Assembly (NCBI RefSeq): GCF_002153605.1
Contig: NZ_JOPG01000018.1
Coordinates: 62,001 to 126,000, forward strand
Direction: 5' to 3'
Source: Acetobacter malorum
GTDB lineage: Bacteria > Pseudomonadota > Alphaproteobacteria > Acetobacterales > Acetobacteraceae
Length of the DNA stretch: 64,000 nucleotides
The notes beneath the pieces were generated by a model. The model was not told where the DNA came from. It ran no database searches and worked only from the letters and a program-made list of their open reading frames with translations. The position numbers and the translations under genes were made by a program. This document shows positions 50,324-60,847 of this stretch, one piece after another; the first letter of the stretch is position 1, and every line of letters starts with the position of its first letter.

Positions 50324-52922
50324 GGGGTGGACCTTCTCCAAAAGCAGCAGCAGGGGAGCTTTCATCTTCAGGCTTTTGCAGGCCTGTGTCAGATTTTTCT
50401 GCGGCTTCAATGGCCTTTTTTTCTTCAGCGGAGGGCTGAGGCACAGGCTCAGGAGCAGCAGGCTTAGGCTGTTGCGCATGGGCTGCGGTCGGCGTCAGGG
50501 CATCTGGCACATCGTCCACGGCCAGATGCATGCTGTTGCCGGGTGGCGTGGTGTAATAGGACGTCGGTGTATAGAATTTCACCCCGGCCTCGACCATCAG
50601 GTTGGCCAGACGGCGGTAGAATTCACGCTGGACTTTCCACTTCATCATCGGAGCGGTTTTGATCGCTCCTACCAGTACAGCGCCGTTGCTGTCCGTCTTA
50701 TCCACGCCAAGGTCTGCATAATCCGAGAAGATCATGTGGCTGAAGGCGTCTTCCGTGCGCATCTGGGCGACAACGCTGGCCATCAGCTTGGCGACTTTGA
50801 CGGAGTCTTCGCTCAGATCCAGCACCTGTTTGACGATAATCTGGTTGAAGCCACGGCCTGTGTTGGCAATGGATGTCACGGAAGAAAACGGGATGATGTG
50901 CAGGTCACCATCAATGGAGCGCACACGCAGGGTACGGATGGACAGATGTTCCACCGTGCCGGAAACGCCCCCGGTGGTCACCCAGTCACCTACCTGAATG
51001 GCATCTTCCGCCAGCATGAAGAAGCCGGTGATCACGTCCTTCACCAGACTCTGGGAACCGAAGGACAGACCCACACCCATGATTCCCGCACCCGTCAGCA
51101 ACGGCGTAACGTTAATGCCAATCTGCGAGAGGGTGGTGACCGAAACCACGATGATGATGATGGCCAGCAGCACGGTACGGATAATAGGCAGCACCGTGCG
51201 CAGACGTGTGGCGCGGGATGCCTGAGAGGACGATGTGTAGCGGTCGATCTGCTTGTTCAGCAGGCCATTGATGACTTCCCACGCCAGAGCAGCAATGGTT
51301 GCTCCGATGGCCAGACTGAGAGCCGCCCCGACCAGACGTGAGCCCAGAGGGGAATGGAAGAAGAACTGGAAGCTCGGCAGCCCCCAGCTCTGCGCGATGA
51401 TCACGCAGGTCATGAACACAATGACAATGGTCAGCACACGGCGCACGAACGGGTAGTAATAGTCCGCCCGTTTCTGCAGGCCGGGATATTCTGCCTCAAC
51501 CGTATCACTAATCCGGAACAGACGGTCCTGCATGCCATAGGCCAGCACAGCCACCAGACGGGACAGCACCAGAAAGGCAAAGGTCAGGCCCGTGCCGCGC
51601 AGAATCCATTGATACCCACCCTTGAGGTGCGCTGCCCAGACGAACCACAGTGCAATATCCAGAAACAGGACCGGAATCCACCAGAAGCGCGCGATGGTGC
51701 CAACAAAGGCCCAGAAGGCTTTCTTGCGCATGTTGTCGGAGGGTTGCAGCGCATTGGCAACAATATGGCGAACCCGCCAGATGAACGCGGCAATAATCAG
51801 ATGCTGGATCAGTACCACTGCACGGAGCATCGCTTCCGTGCCACGAGGGGCCAGATTGAACTCGCTTCCCAGTGTGGACAGACAGATGACCAGCGAGGGT
51901 GCTGCCACCAGTACGTTCCACCAGCGGGTGAGCATCCGCGCCGTATCATCTTTGGCCGGAGCCAGACGAATAGCCGGGGAACGGGGAGCCAGAGCTGTTT
52001 CAACCAGCAGATACAGGCAGCGGGCTACCACATAGGCGTTGGTCAGCGTGATGGTGACGGTGCTGGCCTGCTGGGTGGTGGTCAGGAATTCCGCTCCAAG
52101 ATAGCCCAGACCAAGGAAAACCGCGACGGGCAGCAGCTTGAGCAGGAAATGCAGCACATTGTACGGAACACGGATGAGGTAACGCATCACCTCATTACGG
52201 CGGCGCTGGTCATCGGCGCGGGTTTTGGTGTTGTCACCATCCGGGGTGGAGGTGGCAGCCTGCACATTTTCCACCGCAACGGCGGCTTCCTGCTTCCGCT
52301 CACGCGTTTCGGCATGCTCAGTCACAGAGTTCAGTGGCTTTTTGAGAAGCAGGCTTGTTGCCCGTTCCAGAGCAAGAGCCACCAGCATGATGATCAGGGC
52401 GCGGCTGAACGCATCAATCAGGGTCTGACGAGACTGCGGATTGCTGATTTGCTGATGGAACCACGTGCCGACTGACCGCAGATCCTTGAACAGTGCCGTA
52501 AAGTTCTGCGTGTAACCCCGCATGGCAGCCGTCAGACCGTCCAGTTCGGAGTTGACGTCACTGTCAATCACAGCGGTGGGATTGTCTTTTTTGGCGGCAG
52601 GCGCTGCGGCGGGCTGGGCAACAGGCAGGCCTTTGGCCATGAGCGTCAGGGTATTGGTGAAATCCTGCCGCTTTTTGGGATCATTCAGAACGCTGAGAAG
52701 CTGTTCTGCATCCTGACGGCTGAGGTTCCCTGTGGAGGCTGTTGCTGCCGGAGCTGCGGCAGGAGCCGTATCAGCTGCCAGAGCCTGGCTGCTCAGCCGG
52801 GGCGCAATTCCGAAAACCAGAAGGCAGACAAAGCAGAGCCCGAGGGCAAATCTGGCTAGAGAAAAAGGTGGAGAAGCCGTGAGGGCTCGGGTCGTGCTCT
52901 GGTGCAGGCTCTCTGCCGCCAT
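50316..52922 (-). CDS. MscS-type mechanosensitive channel with large N-terminal region
   Basis: This 868-residue protein is a large member of the small-conductance mechanosensitive channel family, which releases solutes on osmotic down-shock. The N-terminal part has a signal-like segment (FALGLCFVCLLVFGIAP) and a periplasmic, Ala-rich stretch. Several membrane segments follow. The MscS core is near residues 570-760: the pore helix region (SLAIGATIAALAWEVINGLLNKQ and GVGLSFGSQSLVKDVITGFFMLAEDAIQVGDWVTTGG), then the beta domain (GTVEHLSIRTLRVRSIDGDLHIIPFSSVTSIAN). The C-terminal 110 residues are Pro/Ala-rich. It precedes the dioxygenase gene in one transcript. Confidence 0.9.
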   Translation of the reverse strand: MAAESLHQSTTRALTASPPFSLARFALGLCFVCLLVFGIAPRLSSQALAADTAPAAAPAATASTGNLSRQDAEQLLSVLNDPKKRQDFTNTLTLMAKGLPVAQPAAAPAAKKDNPTAVIDSDVNSELDGLTAAMRGYTQNFTALFKDLRSVGTWFHQQISNPQSRQTLIDAFSRALIIMLVALALERATSLLLKKPLNSVTEHAETRERKQEAAVAVENVQAATSTPDGDNTKTRADDQRRRNEVMRYLIRVPYNVLHFLLKLLPVAVFLGLGYLGAEFLTTTQQASTVTITLTNAYVVARCLYLLVETALAPRSPAIRLAPAKDDTARMLTRWWNVLVAAPSLVICLSTLGSEFNLAPRGTEAMLRAVVLIQHLIIAAFIWRVRHIVANALQPSDNMRKKAFWAFVGTIARFWWIPVLFLDIALWFVWAAHLKGGYQWILRGTGLTFAFLVLSRLVAVLAYGMQDRLFRISDTVEAEYPGLQKRADYYYPFVRRVLTIVIVFMTCVIIAQSWGLPSFQFFFHSPLGSRLVGAALSLAIGATIAALAWEVINGLLNKQIDRYTSSSQASRATRLRTVLPIIRTVLLAIIIIVVSVTTLSQIGINVTPLLTGAGIMGVGLSFGSQSLVKDVITGFFMLAEDAIQVGDWVTTGGVSGTVEHLSIRTLRVRSIDGDLHIIPFSSVTSIANTGRGFNQIIVKQVLDLSEDSVKVAKLMASVVAQMRTEDAFSHMIFSDYADLGVDKTDSNGAVLVGAIKTAPMMKWKVQREFYRRLANLMVEAGVKFYTPTSYYTTPPGNSMHLAVDDVPDALTPTAAHAQQPKPAAPEPVPQPSAEEKKAIEAAEKSDTGLQKPEDESSPAAAFGEGPPHA

Positions 52923-53061
52923 AACGTGCCGTATCCTTGTTTGAAACTATCGATCAGGAAAGGGGCACATTACGGCCCCGTGCGTAAAGAGAGGGTAAGG
53001 GGCAAATCTGGCGGTAACAAGGTGCTCAGCTGAAGGCCTGATGTGCCGCCAGATGGAGGAA

Positions 53062-53703
53062 TTACATCCGGCGGTCGAATGTGACGATCTGGCTGTTTTC
53101 AGCCCGGAGGACCAGTGTCCCGGCAATCAGATCATGCAGCCCCTGCTTCTGGCGCGTGAAGGCGACCATCAGCACCCCAATGTGGAAGAAGGGGAAGGAG
53201 ATAAACGCTTTGATCAGGAACCGCACTGTGGCCCGGGCAATGGAAATGCGCTCGCCCTGCAGGGTCGTCACTTCCAGCTGACACAGGCGCTTGCCCGGTG
53301 TGGCGCGGAAGCGGGAGGATTCAAACAGAATGAAATACAGGGCAGGCAGAAGAGCCATAAAGAGCCATGCCAGATGCCAGCTGCCGATCTGAACGTGCGG
53401 GATGAACACGGAAATGGTGTCGGGCTGCACCCGCTGCGCAATATCCACCACATCGACGGTCTGGCCGGAACTGTCGGGGATGGGCAATTCTTCCCACTGA
53501 ACCTTGAAGTCCGGTAGGATGAAGTATCCCAGCACGGCATCAAGCGTGGTGAGAATGATGCTGTCGATGAGAAATGCCCAGACACGCCACCAGAACCCGG
53601 CATAAATCCAGACAGGCTGGCGACCGTTCCCTTGAGGGAAGCCAGCCCCGTTTTGTGCGCCAGACGGTTGCCCCCAGCCGGGAGGAAAAGCGGAAGAAGA
53701 CAT
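53062..53703 (-). CDS. RDD-family membrane protein
   Basis: RDD proteins are small multi-pass membrane proteins of largely unknown function, some linked to ion transport. The 213-residue product has a Pro/Gly/Gln-rich N-terminal 30 residues and then hydrophobic segments. The family motif appears as GFWWRVWAFLIDSIILTTLDAVLGY (Arg near the start, Asp in the helix). A C-terminal pair of segments is around TPGKRLCQLEVTTLQGERISIARATVRFLIKAFISFPFFHIG. It is encoded just downstream of argJ's start side on the same strand, separated from it by 33 bases. Confidence 0.85.
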   Translation of the reverse strand: MSSSAFPPGWGQPSGAQNGAGFPQGNGRQPVWIYAGFWWRVWAFLIDSIILTTLDAVLGYFILPDFKVQWEELPIPDSSGQTVDVVDIAQRVQPDTISVFIPHVQIGSWHLAWLFMALLPALYFILFESSRFRATPGKRLCQLEVTTLQGERISIARATVRFLIKAFISFPFFHIGVLMVAFTRQKQGLHDLIAGTLVLRAENSQIVTFDRRM

Positions 53704-53736
53704 CAGGCCTGTTCCTTAAAGCGCGATAAAGCGCGG

Positions 53737-54981
53737 TCAGCTCCGGTAGGATCCGTTGATATCAATATAGCCGTGGGTCAGGTCACAGCTCCAGGCGCGG
53801 GCTTTGCCATCGCCAAGGCCGAGATCCACGTCAATGTCGATTTCATGGCCCTTCATATGGGCCACAACGGGCGTCTCATCATAACCGGGCACAACCGTGC
53901 CTTCACGCGCGATGCAGACACCGCCGATGGAGACGGACAGCGTATCGCGGTCTGCGGGTTCCCCACATTTACCAACGGCCATCACAACGCGGCCCCAGTT
54001 GGCGTCTTCCCCGGCGACGGCGGTTTTCACCAGCGGAGAATTGCCAATGGCCATAGCGACGCGCCAGGCGGAGTCATCAGAAACGGCACCGGTTACGGTG
54101 ATAGTCATGAGCTTGGTCGCTCCCTCGCCATCACGAATGACGAGCTGGGCCAGATCATGCAGCACAGCCTGCAGGGCTTCCCGGAAGTCCGTCAGGGCAG
54201 CAGCGTTGGCTTGTGTGCTGGCGGAAAGCTCATCATTGCCAGCAGCACCCGTGGCAAACAGCAGCACCATGTCGGAGGTGGAAGTATCCGAATCAACCGT
54301 GATGCAGTTGAAGGTCGTTTTGACACCTTCGGACAGCAGGGCCTGCAGAACAGGGGCAGGGAGAGCGGCATCAGTAGCGACAAAGGCCAGCATGGTGGCC
54401 ATATCGGGCGCAACCATGCCGCTGCCTTTGGCGATGCCCTGAATAATGACGTCTGTGCCGTTCAGTTTTGCTGTGCGCACAGCAGCCTTGGGGAAGGTAT
54501 CCGTGGTCATGATGCCACGGGCGGCGGCTTCCCATCCTGTTTCAGCAAGCGCGTCATGCAGAGCCGGGAGGGCGGCTGTCATGCGGTCGTGCGGCAGAAT
54601 TTCGCCAATAACGCCGGTGGAGGCCAGATACACAGCCTGCGGCGTGCAGCCGGCAAGCTGGGCGGCGGCCTCAGCCGTGGCCTTACAGGTTTCACGGCCA
54701 GCGCGGCCGGTAAAGACATTGGCGTTCCCCGCATTGACCACGAGGGCGCGGGCTTCCCCTGTGGGGAGGATGTCGCGGCACCAGTCAACCGGTGCGCCGG
54801 GGCATTTGGAACGGGTAAAGACACCGGCCACCGTAGTGCCCGGTGCAAATTCGGCCAGAACAAGATCTGTCCGGCCTTTGTAACGAATGCCAGCTTCAGC
54901 TGCGCCAAGGCGCACCCCGCGCACCTCCTTCAGTTCCGGGAGAGGCCGAGCGAGGGGGGAGACGGGGAGAGCGTGCGCCAT
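53737..54981 (-). CDS. argJ: bifunctional glutamate N-acetyltransferase/N-acetylglutamate synthase (ArgJ)
   Basis: ArgJ transfers an acetyl group from N-acetylornithine to glutamate and can also make N-acetylglutamate from acetyl-CoA in arginine synthesis. The 414-residue precursor is cut between Ala and Thr in the motif DMATMLAF; Thr196 becomes the new N-terminus and nucleophile. The signature VVNAGNANVFTGRAGRETCK and CITVDSDTSTSDMVLLFATG regions are present. It ends with WSCDLTHGYIDINGSYRS. It sits between the parvulin and RDD genes on the minus strand; a GC-rich hairpin separates it from the parvulin gene. Confidence 0.96.
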   Translation of the reverse strand: MAHALPVSPLARPLPELKEVRGVRLGAAEAGIRYKGRTDLVLAEFAPGTTVAGVFTRSKCPGAPVDWCRDILPTGEARALVVNAGNANVFTGRAGRETCKATAEAAAQLAGCTPQAVYLASTGVIGEILPHDRMTAALPALHDALAETGWEAAARGIMTTDTFPKAAVRTAKLNGTDVIIQGIAKGSGMVAPDMATMLAFVATDAALPAPVLQALLSEGVKTTFNCITVDSDTSTSDMVLLFATGAAGNDELSASTQANAAALTDFREALQAVLHDLAQLVIRDGEGATKLMTITVTGAVSDDSAWRVAMAIGNSPLVKTAVAGEDANWGRVVMAVGKCGEPADRDTLSVSIGGVCIAREGTVVPGYDETPVVAHMKGHEIDIDVDLGLGDGKARAWSCDLTHGYIDINGSYRS

Positions 54982-55007
54982 AACGCGAAGTCCTTGGAAG
55001 CGGCAAA

Positions 55008-55029
55008 CCCCGCCAGCAGGCTGGCGGGG
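55008..55029 (-). terminator. GC-rich hairpin after the parvulin gene
   Basis: A 9-bp GC-rich stem (CCCCGCCAG/CTGGCGGGG) with a 4-base loop lies between the parvulin stop and argJ on the minus strand, followed by TTT. It is a short-tract terminator candidate. Confidence 0.6.
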
Positions 55030-55050
55030 CAGGTCAGTCTGGAGTGAAAA

Positions 55051-55989
55051 TTATTTTTTTGCAGGAGCGGCGGCAGGAGCCGGAGCATCCGGCAGCGGCT
55101 TGCCTGTGGTGGGGTCAAAACGCACGATCTTGACGCCTGCTGTTGCTTTGGCGACGGCTTCACGCACGTATTTCTGAATCAGAGCCTGACGGATCTTGCC
55201 CTTGACGGAATCCAGAGACGGGATCGGGTCCGTACGGGTGTCGAGCACCTGAATGACGTGGAAGCCATACTGGCTCTTGACCGGGGTGCTGCTGATCTCG
55301 CCCTTCTTCATGGCGAAAGCGGCATCGGAGAACGCCGGGATCATGTCTTCTTTCTTGAACCAGCCGAGGTCGCCGCCATTCTGCTTGGCGCTGCCCGTAT
55401 CGGTGGATACCTGAGCTGCCAGCTTGGCGAAGTCTTCGCCCGCCTTCAGCTTCTTGATGACGTCCTGCGCTTCGGCTTCCGTCTTCACCAGAATATGGCG
55501 GGCATGCACTTCCTGCTCCGGCGGCTTGCCAGCGTAGTTCTGCTGGTAGTTGGCCTGAATTTCAGCATCGGTCAGGTGCGGCATGACTTCGCGGGAGAGC
55601 CAGGCGTTCTGCAGTGCGTTGGCGGCAGCGGCATCCATCATCTTTTTGACTTCAGCAGATTTGTCCAGGCCATCCTTGTGGGCAGCAATCTGAATGGCTT
55701 TCTGGTCTGCCAGCTGGTTGATCAGCATCGGGTAGATCACATTGGGGGGCAGCTGGCGCATCTGGTCGGGCATGTTGCCCACGGCGTCCTGCACGTCCGC
55801 AATCGTAATTTTCTCACCGTTGACTGTCGCGACAACCGCTTTGGGATCTGCCGGGGGTGCTGCGGGAGCTGATGCCTGCGGAGCAGGCGCTGCTGCCGGA
55901 GCCGGAGCAGCAAAGGAGGGTGCAGAAAGAACGGCTGAGGCAATCAGGGCCGTGGCTGCAAGAGCTGAGGCCTTGGTGGAAAAACGCAT
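55051..55989 (-). CDS. periplasmic parvulin-type peptidyl-prolyl isomerase
   Basis: The 312-residue product has a signal peptide (MRFSTKASALAATALIASAVLSAPSFA), an Ala/Pro-rich linker, and a helical chaperone-like N-domain (about 50-160). A single PPIC-type parvulin domain covers about 165-265 (ARHILVKTEAEAQDVIKKLKAGEDFAKLAAQVSTDTGSAKQNGGDLGWF, then MKKGEISSTPVKSQYGFHVIQVLD). The C-terminus is again Ala/Pro-rich. It resembles PrsA/SurA-type foldases that help outer-membrane or secreted proteins fold. It is divergent from secA, which fits a joint export role. Confidence 0.9.
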   Translation of the reverse strand: MRFSTKASALAATALIASAVLSAPSFAAPAPAAAPAPQASAPAAPPADPKAVVATVNGEKITIADVQDAVGNMPDQMRQLPPNVIYPMLINQLADQKAIQIAAHKDGLDKSAEVKKMMDAAAANALQNAWLSREVMPHLTDAEIQANYQQNYAGKPPEQEVHARHILVKTEAEAQDVIKKLKAGEDFAKLAAQVSTDTGSAKQNGGDLGWFKKEDMIPAFSDAAFAMKKGEISSTPVKSQYGFHVIQVLDTRTDPIPSLDSVKGKIRQALIQKYVREAVAKATAGVKIVRFDPTTGKPLPDAPAPAAAPAKK

Positions 55990-56225
55990 GAGGACAAACC
56001 TTAAACAAAGGAAAATTGCTCAATCATCTATGAAGGAGGCTATTCTGCCCTGCAAGCCCTCAGACCCTCCCCGAGGGAAGAAACAAGGCTGATTGGTTGA
56101 CCGGAGCGGGTCCGGGTCCTATTTTGCAGCCGAGCCACTCCATGCTGATGTTCTCCTCATGTTTTCGCCGGTCTGGTTCCGGATGGAAAACAGGAGAAAT
56201 CGCGCATTGTCCCGGAAAGGTTTTC

Positions 56226-58949
56226 ATGCTCGCAAGCTTCGTCCGCGCCCTGTTCGGCACTGCCAATGACCGGACGCTCAAGATGTTCCAGCGCCGCGTG
56301 CCGGAAATCAACGCCCTGGAACCCCAAATGCAGGCGCTGGACGACGCTGCTTTGGCCGCCAAAACCGGAGAATTCCGGGAGCGGCTGGCCAAAGGGGCGA
56401 CTCTGGATAACCTTCTGCCAGAAGCCTTTGCTGTCACGCGGGAGGCGTCCCGCCGTGTGCTGGGCATGCGCCACTTTGATGTGCAGCTGATTGGCGGCAT
56501 GGTGATGCATGCTGGCAAGATTGCCGAAATGCGTACCGGTGAGGGCAAGACCCTTGTCGCCACGCTGGCCGTTTACCTCAGCGCACTGGCCGGTAAAGGC
56601 GTGCATGTGGTGACGGTGAACGACTATCTTGCCGCGCGTGACGCCGCCGAGATGGGGCGGCTGTATAATTTTCTTGGCCTGACCACGGGCACCATTGTGC
56701 CCAACATGCCGGATGAAGCGCGTCGGGAAGCCTACGCTGCTGATATTACCTACGGCACCAACAACGAATTCGGCTTCGACTACCTGCGCGATAACATGAA
56801 ATATCGCCTGGAAGAGATGGTCCAGCGCCCCTTCTACCACGCCATTGTGGATGAGGTGGACTCCATCCTGATTGACGAAGCGCGGACCCCGCTGATCATC
56901 TCCGGCCCGGCTGAAGACAGTTCCGACCTCTACCGGTCTGTGGATGAAGTGGTCGCGCAGCTGGTGCAGGACCCTGAGACCTTTGATAAGGACGAGAAAT
57001 TCCGCAGTGTTGTGCTGACGGATGCCGGGTCCGACAAGGTTGAAGAACTGCTCCGTAACGCCGGCGTGCTGGATGAAGGCGGGTTGTATGACCTGCATCA
57101 TGTGGCTGTGGTGCACCACGTGCAGCAGTCTCTGCGGGCCCATACGCTGTTCTCACGGGATGTGGACTATATCGTGCGGGGCGGGAAAGTCGTCATTATT
57201 GACGAATTCACCGGCCGTATGATGGAAGGCCGCCGCTATTCCGATGGCCTGCATCAGGCGCTGGAAGCCAAGGAGCATGTGGAGGTTCAGCAGGAGAACC
57301 AGACGCTCGCTTCCATCACCTTCCAGAACTTCTTCCGCCTTTACCCCAAGCTCTCCGGCATGACCGGCACGGCCATGACCGAGGCCGACGAGTTTGCAGA
57401 AATCTACAAGCTGGATGTGGTGGAAATTCCCACCAACCGTCCGGTGGCCCGTAAGGATGAAGACGACGAGATCTATCTGACGGAAGCCGAAAAATTCGGG
57501 GCTGTCGTCAAGCTGATCAACACGGTGCATGAGCGTGGCCAGCCTATTCTGGTCGGCACCACGTCCATTGAGAAAAGTGAGGCGCTGTCTGAACTGCTGA
57601 AGCAGGAAGGCATTCCCCACAACGTGCTGAATGCCCGTTTCCATGAAATGGAAGCGAAGATTGTCGCACAGGCCGGTGCCCCCGGCGCCATTACCATTGC
57701 CACCAATATGGCGGGTCGTGGGACGGACATCAAACTGGGTGGCAACGTGGAAATGCTGATCGGCCAGGAGCTGGACGGCATGGAAGAGGGGCCGGAGCGC
57801 GACGCCGCAGCACAGGCAATCCGGGAGCGCGTTGCGCGTGACCATGATATTGTCAAAGCAGCGGGCGGTCTGTTTGTGATCGGCACCGAGCGACATGAAA
57901 GCCGCCGGATTGATAACCAGCTGCGTGGCCGTGCCGGTCGTCAGGGTGATCCGGGCAACTCACACTTCTTCATCTCCCTGCAAGATGACCTGATGCGGAT
58001 TTTCGGGTCTGACCGTATGGGCGGCATGTTCCAGAAAATGGGCATGAAGGAAGGGGAAGCCATTGTTCACCCCTGGCTGAGCAAGGCGCTGGAACGGGCG
58101 CAGAAAAAGGTCGAAGCCCGCAACTTCGACATGCGCAAAAACACGCTCAAATATGATGACGTGATGAACGACCAGCGTAAGGAAGTTTACGCGCAGCGCC
58201 GGGAATACATGGCGACGGAAGATGTCTCTGGTATTGTCAACGAAGCGCGGGAAGATGTGGTGGATGCTATGGTCGCCCGCCACATCCCCGAGAAATCCTT
58301 TGCTGAGCAGTGGGATGTGGCTGGCCTGACCAAGGCCGCGCAGGAAACTCTGGCGCTGGACCTGCCGATTGCGGAGTGGGCGAAAGAAGACGGGATGGAC
58401 GCTGAGGAAGTGGCCAACCGGATCAGCCAGGCCGCGACGCAGGCGCAGGCTGCCCGTGCCGCCAACCTTGGCCCGGATCTGATGCGCTTTATTGAAAAGC
58501 AGGTGCTGATGACCACCTATGACGGGGTGTGGAAAGAGCATCTGCATGCGCTTGATCAGCTGCGTCAGGGGATTGGTCTGCGGGCCTATGGCCAGAAAGA
58601 TCCGCTGAACGAGTACAAGCACGAAGCCTTCCAGCTCTTCACCATCATGCTGGAAGAAATGCGCGAGCGTGTCGTCTCTCTGATGGCGCGGGTCGAAGTG
58701 GCGCCGCAGGAAACTGCGGACCCGTTTGCCAATACGGCTGAAATTCACGCCAGCCCGGAAATTCCGGGATTTGCGTCTGAACCCGGCCCCGGTCTTTCCC
58801 CCGGAGCCTCACCGGAAATGGCAACGCCCATCGGTGGAAGTGCAATCATGCCGGATGATCCCTCAAGCTGGGGGGAAACACCGCGCAACGCACCGTGCCC
58901 GTGCGGGTCAGGGAAGAAATATAAGCATTGCCACGGTCGTCTGGTTTAA
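56226..58949 (+). CDS. secA: preprotein translocase ATPase SecA
   Basis: SecA drives proteins through the SecYEG channel. The start at ATG 56226 follows GGAAAGG and begins [25 protein letters not shown]; upstream in-frame codons are unlikely. The 907-residue product has the Walker A motif [14 protein letters not shown] near residue 100, [19 protein letters not shown] (Walker B), the preprotein cross-linking and helical scaffold regions, and [12 protein letters not shown]. The C-terminus carries the zinc-binding SEC-C motif [16 protein letters not shown] (three Cys and His), which binds SecB or ribosomes. The length is as expected for alphaproteobacteria. It is divergent from a parvulin gene. 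Confidence 0.97.
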   Translation: MLASFVRALFGTANDRTLKMFQRRVPEINALEPQMQALDDAALAAKTGEFRERLAKGATLDNLLPEAFAVTREASRRVLGMRHFDVQLIGGMVMHAGKIAEMRTGEGKTLVATLAVYLSALAGKGVHVVTVNDYLAARDAAEMGRLYNFLGLTTGTIVPNMPDEARREAYAADITYGTNNEFGFDYLRDNMKYRLEEMVQRPFYHAIVDEVDSILIDEARTPLIISGPAEDSSDLYRSVDEVVAQLVQDPETFDKDEKFRSVVLTDAGSDKVEELLRNAGVLDEGGLYDLHHVAVVHHVQQSLRAHTLFSRDVDYIVRGGKVVIIDEFTGRMMEGRRYSDGLHQALEAKEHVEVQQENQTLASITFQNFFRLYPKLSGMTGTAMTEADEFAEIYKLDVVEIPTNRPVARKDEDDEIYLTEAEKFGAVVKLINTVHERGQPILVGTTSIEKSEALSELLKQEGIPHNVLNARFHEMEAKIVAQAGAPGAITIATNMAGRGTDIKLGGNVEMLIGQELDGMEEGPERDAAAQAIRERVARDHDIVKAAGGLFVIGTERHESRRIDNQLRGRAGRQGDPGNSHFFISLQDDLMRIFGSDRMGGMFQKMGMKEGEAIVHPWLSKALERAQKKVEARNFDMRKNTLKYDDVMNDQRKEVYAQRREYMATEDVSGIVNEAREDVVDAMVARHIPEKSFAEQWDVAGLTKAAQETLALDLPIAEWAKEDGMDAEEVANRISQAATQAQAARAANLGPDLMRFIEKQVLMTTYDGVWKEHLHALDQLRQGIGLRAYGQKDPLNEYKHEAFQLFTIMLEEMRERVVSLMARVEVAPQETADPFANTAEIHASPEIPGFASEPGPGLSPGASPEMATPIGGSAIMPDDPSSWGETPRNAPCPCGSGKKYKHCHGRLV

Positions 58950-58983
58950 GACGCGCCGGGGCCGACGGACAGGGTAAGAGAAC

Positions 58984-59733
58984 ATGGCGGGTCATTCCCA
59001 ATTTAAGAACATTATGCATCGCAAAGGCGCGCAGGACGCCAAGCGGTCCAAGCAGTTTGCCAAGATCATCCGCGAACTGACTGTGGCGACACGCTCCGGC
59101 CTGCCTGACCCGGCATCCAACCCGCGCCTGCGGTCCGCTATTACGGCGGCTCGGGATGTCAACATGCCCAAGGACACCATTGACCGCGCCATTAAAAAGG
59201 CGTCCGGCGCTGCTGCGGGCGAAGACTATATTGAAGTGCGTTACGAGGGTTACGGCCCGGCTGGCGTCGCTGTGATTGTTGAAGGTCTGACCGACAACCG
59301 CAACCGCACAGCGTCTGACGTGCGCGCAGCCTTCTCCAAATACGGCGGCTCTCTGGGGGAAACCAACTCCGTTTCCTTCATGTTCCGTCGTCTGGGTGTG
59401 ATTACCTATCCGTTGTCCGTCGCGTCTGAAGATGAGATGCTGGAAGCCGCGATTGAAGCGGGTGCGGAAAACGTCGTCTCTTCCGACACGACGCATGAAA
59501 TCACCTGTGAAGTCGAGGCGTTCTTCACGGTCCGGGATTCTCTGGAAACCCGCTTTGGCGAGCCGGAAAGCGCCAAGCTCGACTGGCGTCCGGAAAACAC
59601 GGTCAGTCTGGATGAAGAAAAGGCCCGCACGCTGTTCAAGCTGCTGGACGTGCTGGAAGATCATGACGACGTGCAGAACGTCTATGCCAACTTTGATCTG
59701 TCCGACGAGCTCGCCGAAAAGCTGTCAGCCTGA
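58984..59733 (+). CDS. YebC/PmpR-family regulatory protein
   Basis: YebC-family proteins are about 250 residues and act as DNA-binding regulators or, for some members, in translation of proline-rich stretches. This 249-residue product begins [32 protein letters not shown] and contains [48 protein letters not shown] and the C-terminal [31 protein letters not shown]. It starts 34 bases after secA and is followed by ruvC after two bases, the usual yebC-ruvCAB arrangement. Confidence 0.95.
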   Translation: MAGHSQFKNIMHRKGAQDAKRSKQFAKIIRELTVATRSGLPDPASNPRLRSAITAARDVNMPKDTIDRAIKKASGAAAGEDYIEVRYEGYGPAGVAVIVEGLTDNRNRTASDVRAAFSKYGGSLGETNSVSFMFRRLGVITYPLSVASEDEMLEAAIEAGAENVVSSDTTHEITCEVEAFFTVRDSLETRFGEPESAKLDWRPENTVSLDEEKARTLFKLLDVLEDHDDVQNVYANFDLSDELAEKLSA

Positions 59734-59735
59734 CG

Positions 59736-60242
59736 GTGGTACGCCTGCTCGGCATTGACCCCGGCCTGCGCTTTACAGGCTGGGGGGTGATTGATGTCGA
59801 GGGTAATCGGTTGCGGCACGTCGAAAATGGCGTGATTGCAACCAACAGTGCGGACAGTGTGCCAGACCGGCTGAAAGTCCTGCACGAAAACCTGACAATC
59901 CTGATTGACCGCCTCAACCCGGCAGAAGCCGCGGTGGAAGAGACGTATGTCAACCGCAACGGCACGGCCACGCTTAAGCTGGGCTATGCCCGTGGCGTAG
60001 CACTGCTGGCTCCGGCGCTGGCCGGCTTGCATGTAGCGGAATATGGCGCGCTGGCCGTCAAGAAGGCCGTGGTCGGCACGGGCTCTGCGGATAAAGATCA
60101 GGTTGAAATGATGGTGCGCCGCCTCCTGCCGGGGGTTAAGGTAGCGCGGGCCGATGCGTCGGATGCACTGGCAATCGCCATTTGCCACGCGCACCATCGG
60201 GCCAGCGCCCGCCATATTGCAGCCGGGGTAAGAATGGCATGA
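59736..60242 (+). CDS. ruvC: Holliday junction endonuclease RuvC
   Basis: RuvC resolves Holliday junctions by paired cuts. The 168-residue product begins at GTG 59736. The first catalytic Asp is in LLGIDPGLRFTGWG, the Glu is in AAVEETYVNRNG, and the final acidic cluster is in VARADASDALAIAICHAHH. It overlaps ruvA by 4 bases. A usual length and a complete active site suggest a working enzyme. Confidence 0.96.
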   Translation: MVRLLGIDPGLRFTGWGVIDVEGNRLRHVENGVIATNSADSVPDRLKVLHENLTILIDRLNPAEAAVEETYVNRNGTATLKLGYARGVALLAPALAGLHVAEYGALAVKKAVVGTGSADKDQVEMMVRRLLPGVKVARADASDALAIAICHAHHRASARHIAAGVRMA

Positions 60243-60847
60243 TTGCATTTCTGAGCGGACTGGTCATTCAGGTGGAACTGGGCAGTTGCGTGATCGACGT
60301 GAACGGCGTCGGGTATCTGGTCGCGGCCTCCACCCGTACTCTTGCTGCGTTGCCGAACCCTCCTGAAAAAGCCCGCGTGCTGATTGAAACCGTCGTGCGG
60401 GAAGATGCGATTCTGCTCTACGGCTTTGTGGAAAGCGCGGAGCGCGAGTGGTTTCGGCTGCTGACGAGTGTGCAGGGCGTGGGTGCCAAAGTCGCACTGG
60501 GTATGCTCTCCACTCTGTCTCCGGGTGAGCTGGTGGCGGCCCTTACAACATCGGACAAAGCCTCTCTGACCCGCGCCCCCGGCGTGGGTGGTCGTCTGGC
60601 TGAACGGATTCTGACGGAACTGCGGGATCGTGCGGCAAAAATGCCCGGTGGAGGCGGGGGCATTGTAGTGCCTGCCAGCGCCACGCCCGGTGGCGGAATT
60701 GAGGCTGATGCGTTGCTGGCACTGGCCGGGCTTGGGTTCCGTCGGTCGGAAGCCGCTCCGGTTATTAAGCGACTGATGGAGGAACAGGGGGCTGCGGCCT
60801 CTCTGGACACCGTGCTGCGGGATAGCCTGAAAGCTCTGGCCCGATGA
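60239..60847 (+). CDS. ruvA: Holliday junction branch migration protein RuvA
   Basis: RuvA binds four-way junctions and directs RuvB. The start at ATG 60239 overlaps the ruvC stop (ATGA) and begins [28 protein letters not shown], the OB-fold domain. The two helix-hairpin-helix motifs follow ([18 protein letters not shown] and [16 protein letters not shown]), then a Gly-rich linker and a C-terminal RuvB-binding domain ([19 protein letters not shown]). It is 202 residues long and overlaps ruvB by 4 bases. Confidence 0.96.
   Translation: MIAFLSGLVIQVELGSCVIDVNGVGYLVAASTRTLAALPNPPEKARVLIETVVREDAILLYGFVESAEREWFRLLTSVQGVGAKVALGMLSTLSPGELVAALTTSDKASLTRAPGVGGRLAERILTELRDRAAKMPGGGGGIVVPASATPGGGIEADALLALAGLGFRRSEAAPVIKRLMEEQGAAASLDTVLRDSLKALAR

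Noticed and set aside
53632-55047. 471-codon plus-strand frame opposite argJ
   Set aside because: ArgJ on the minus strand is unmistakable, with its self-cleavage motif; the opposite frame is a shadow.
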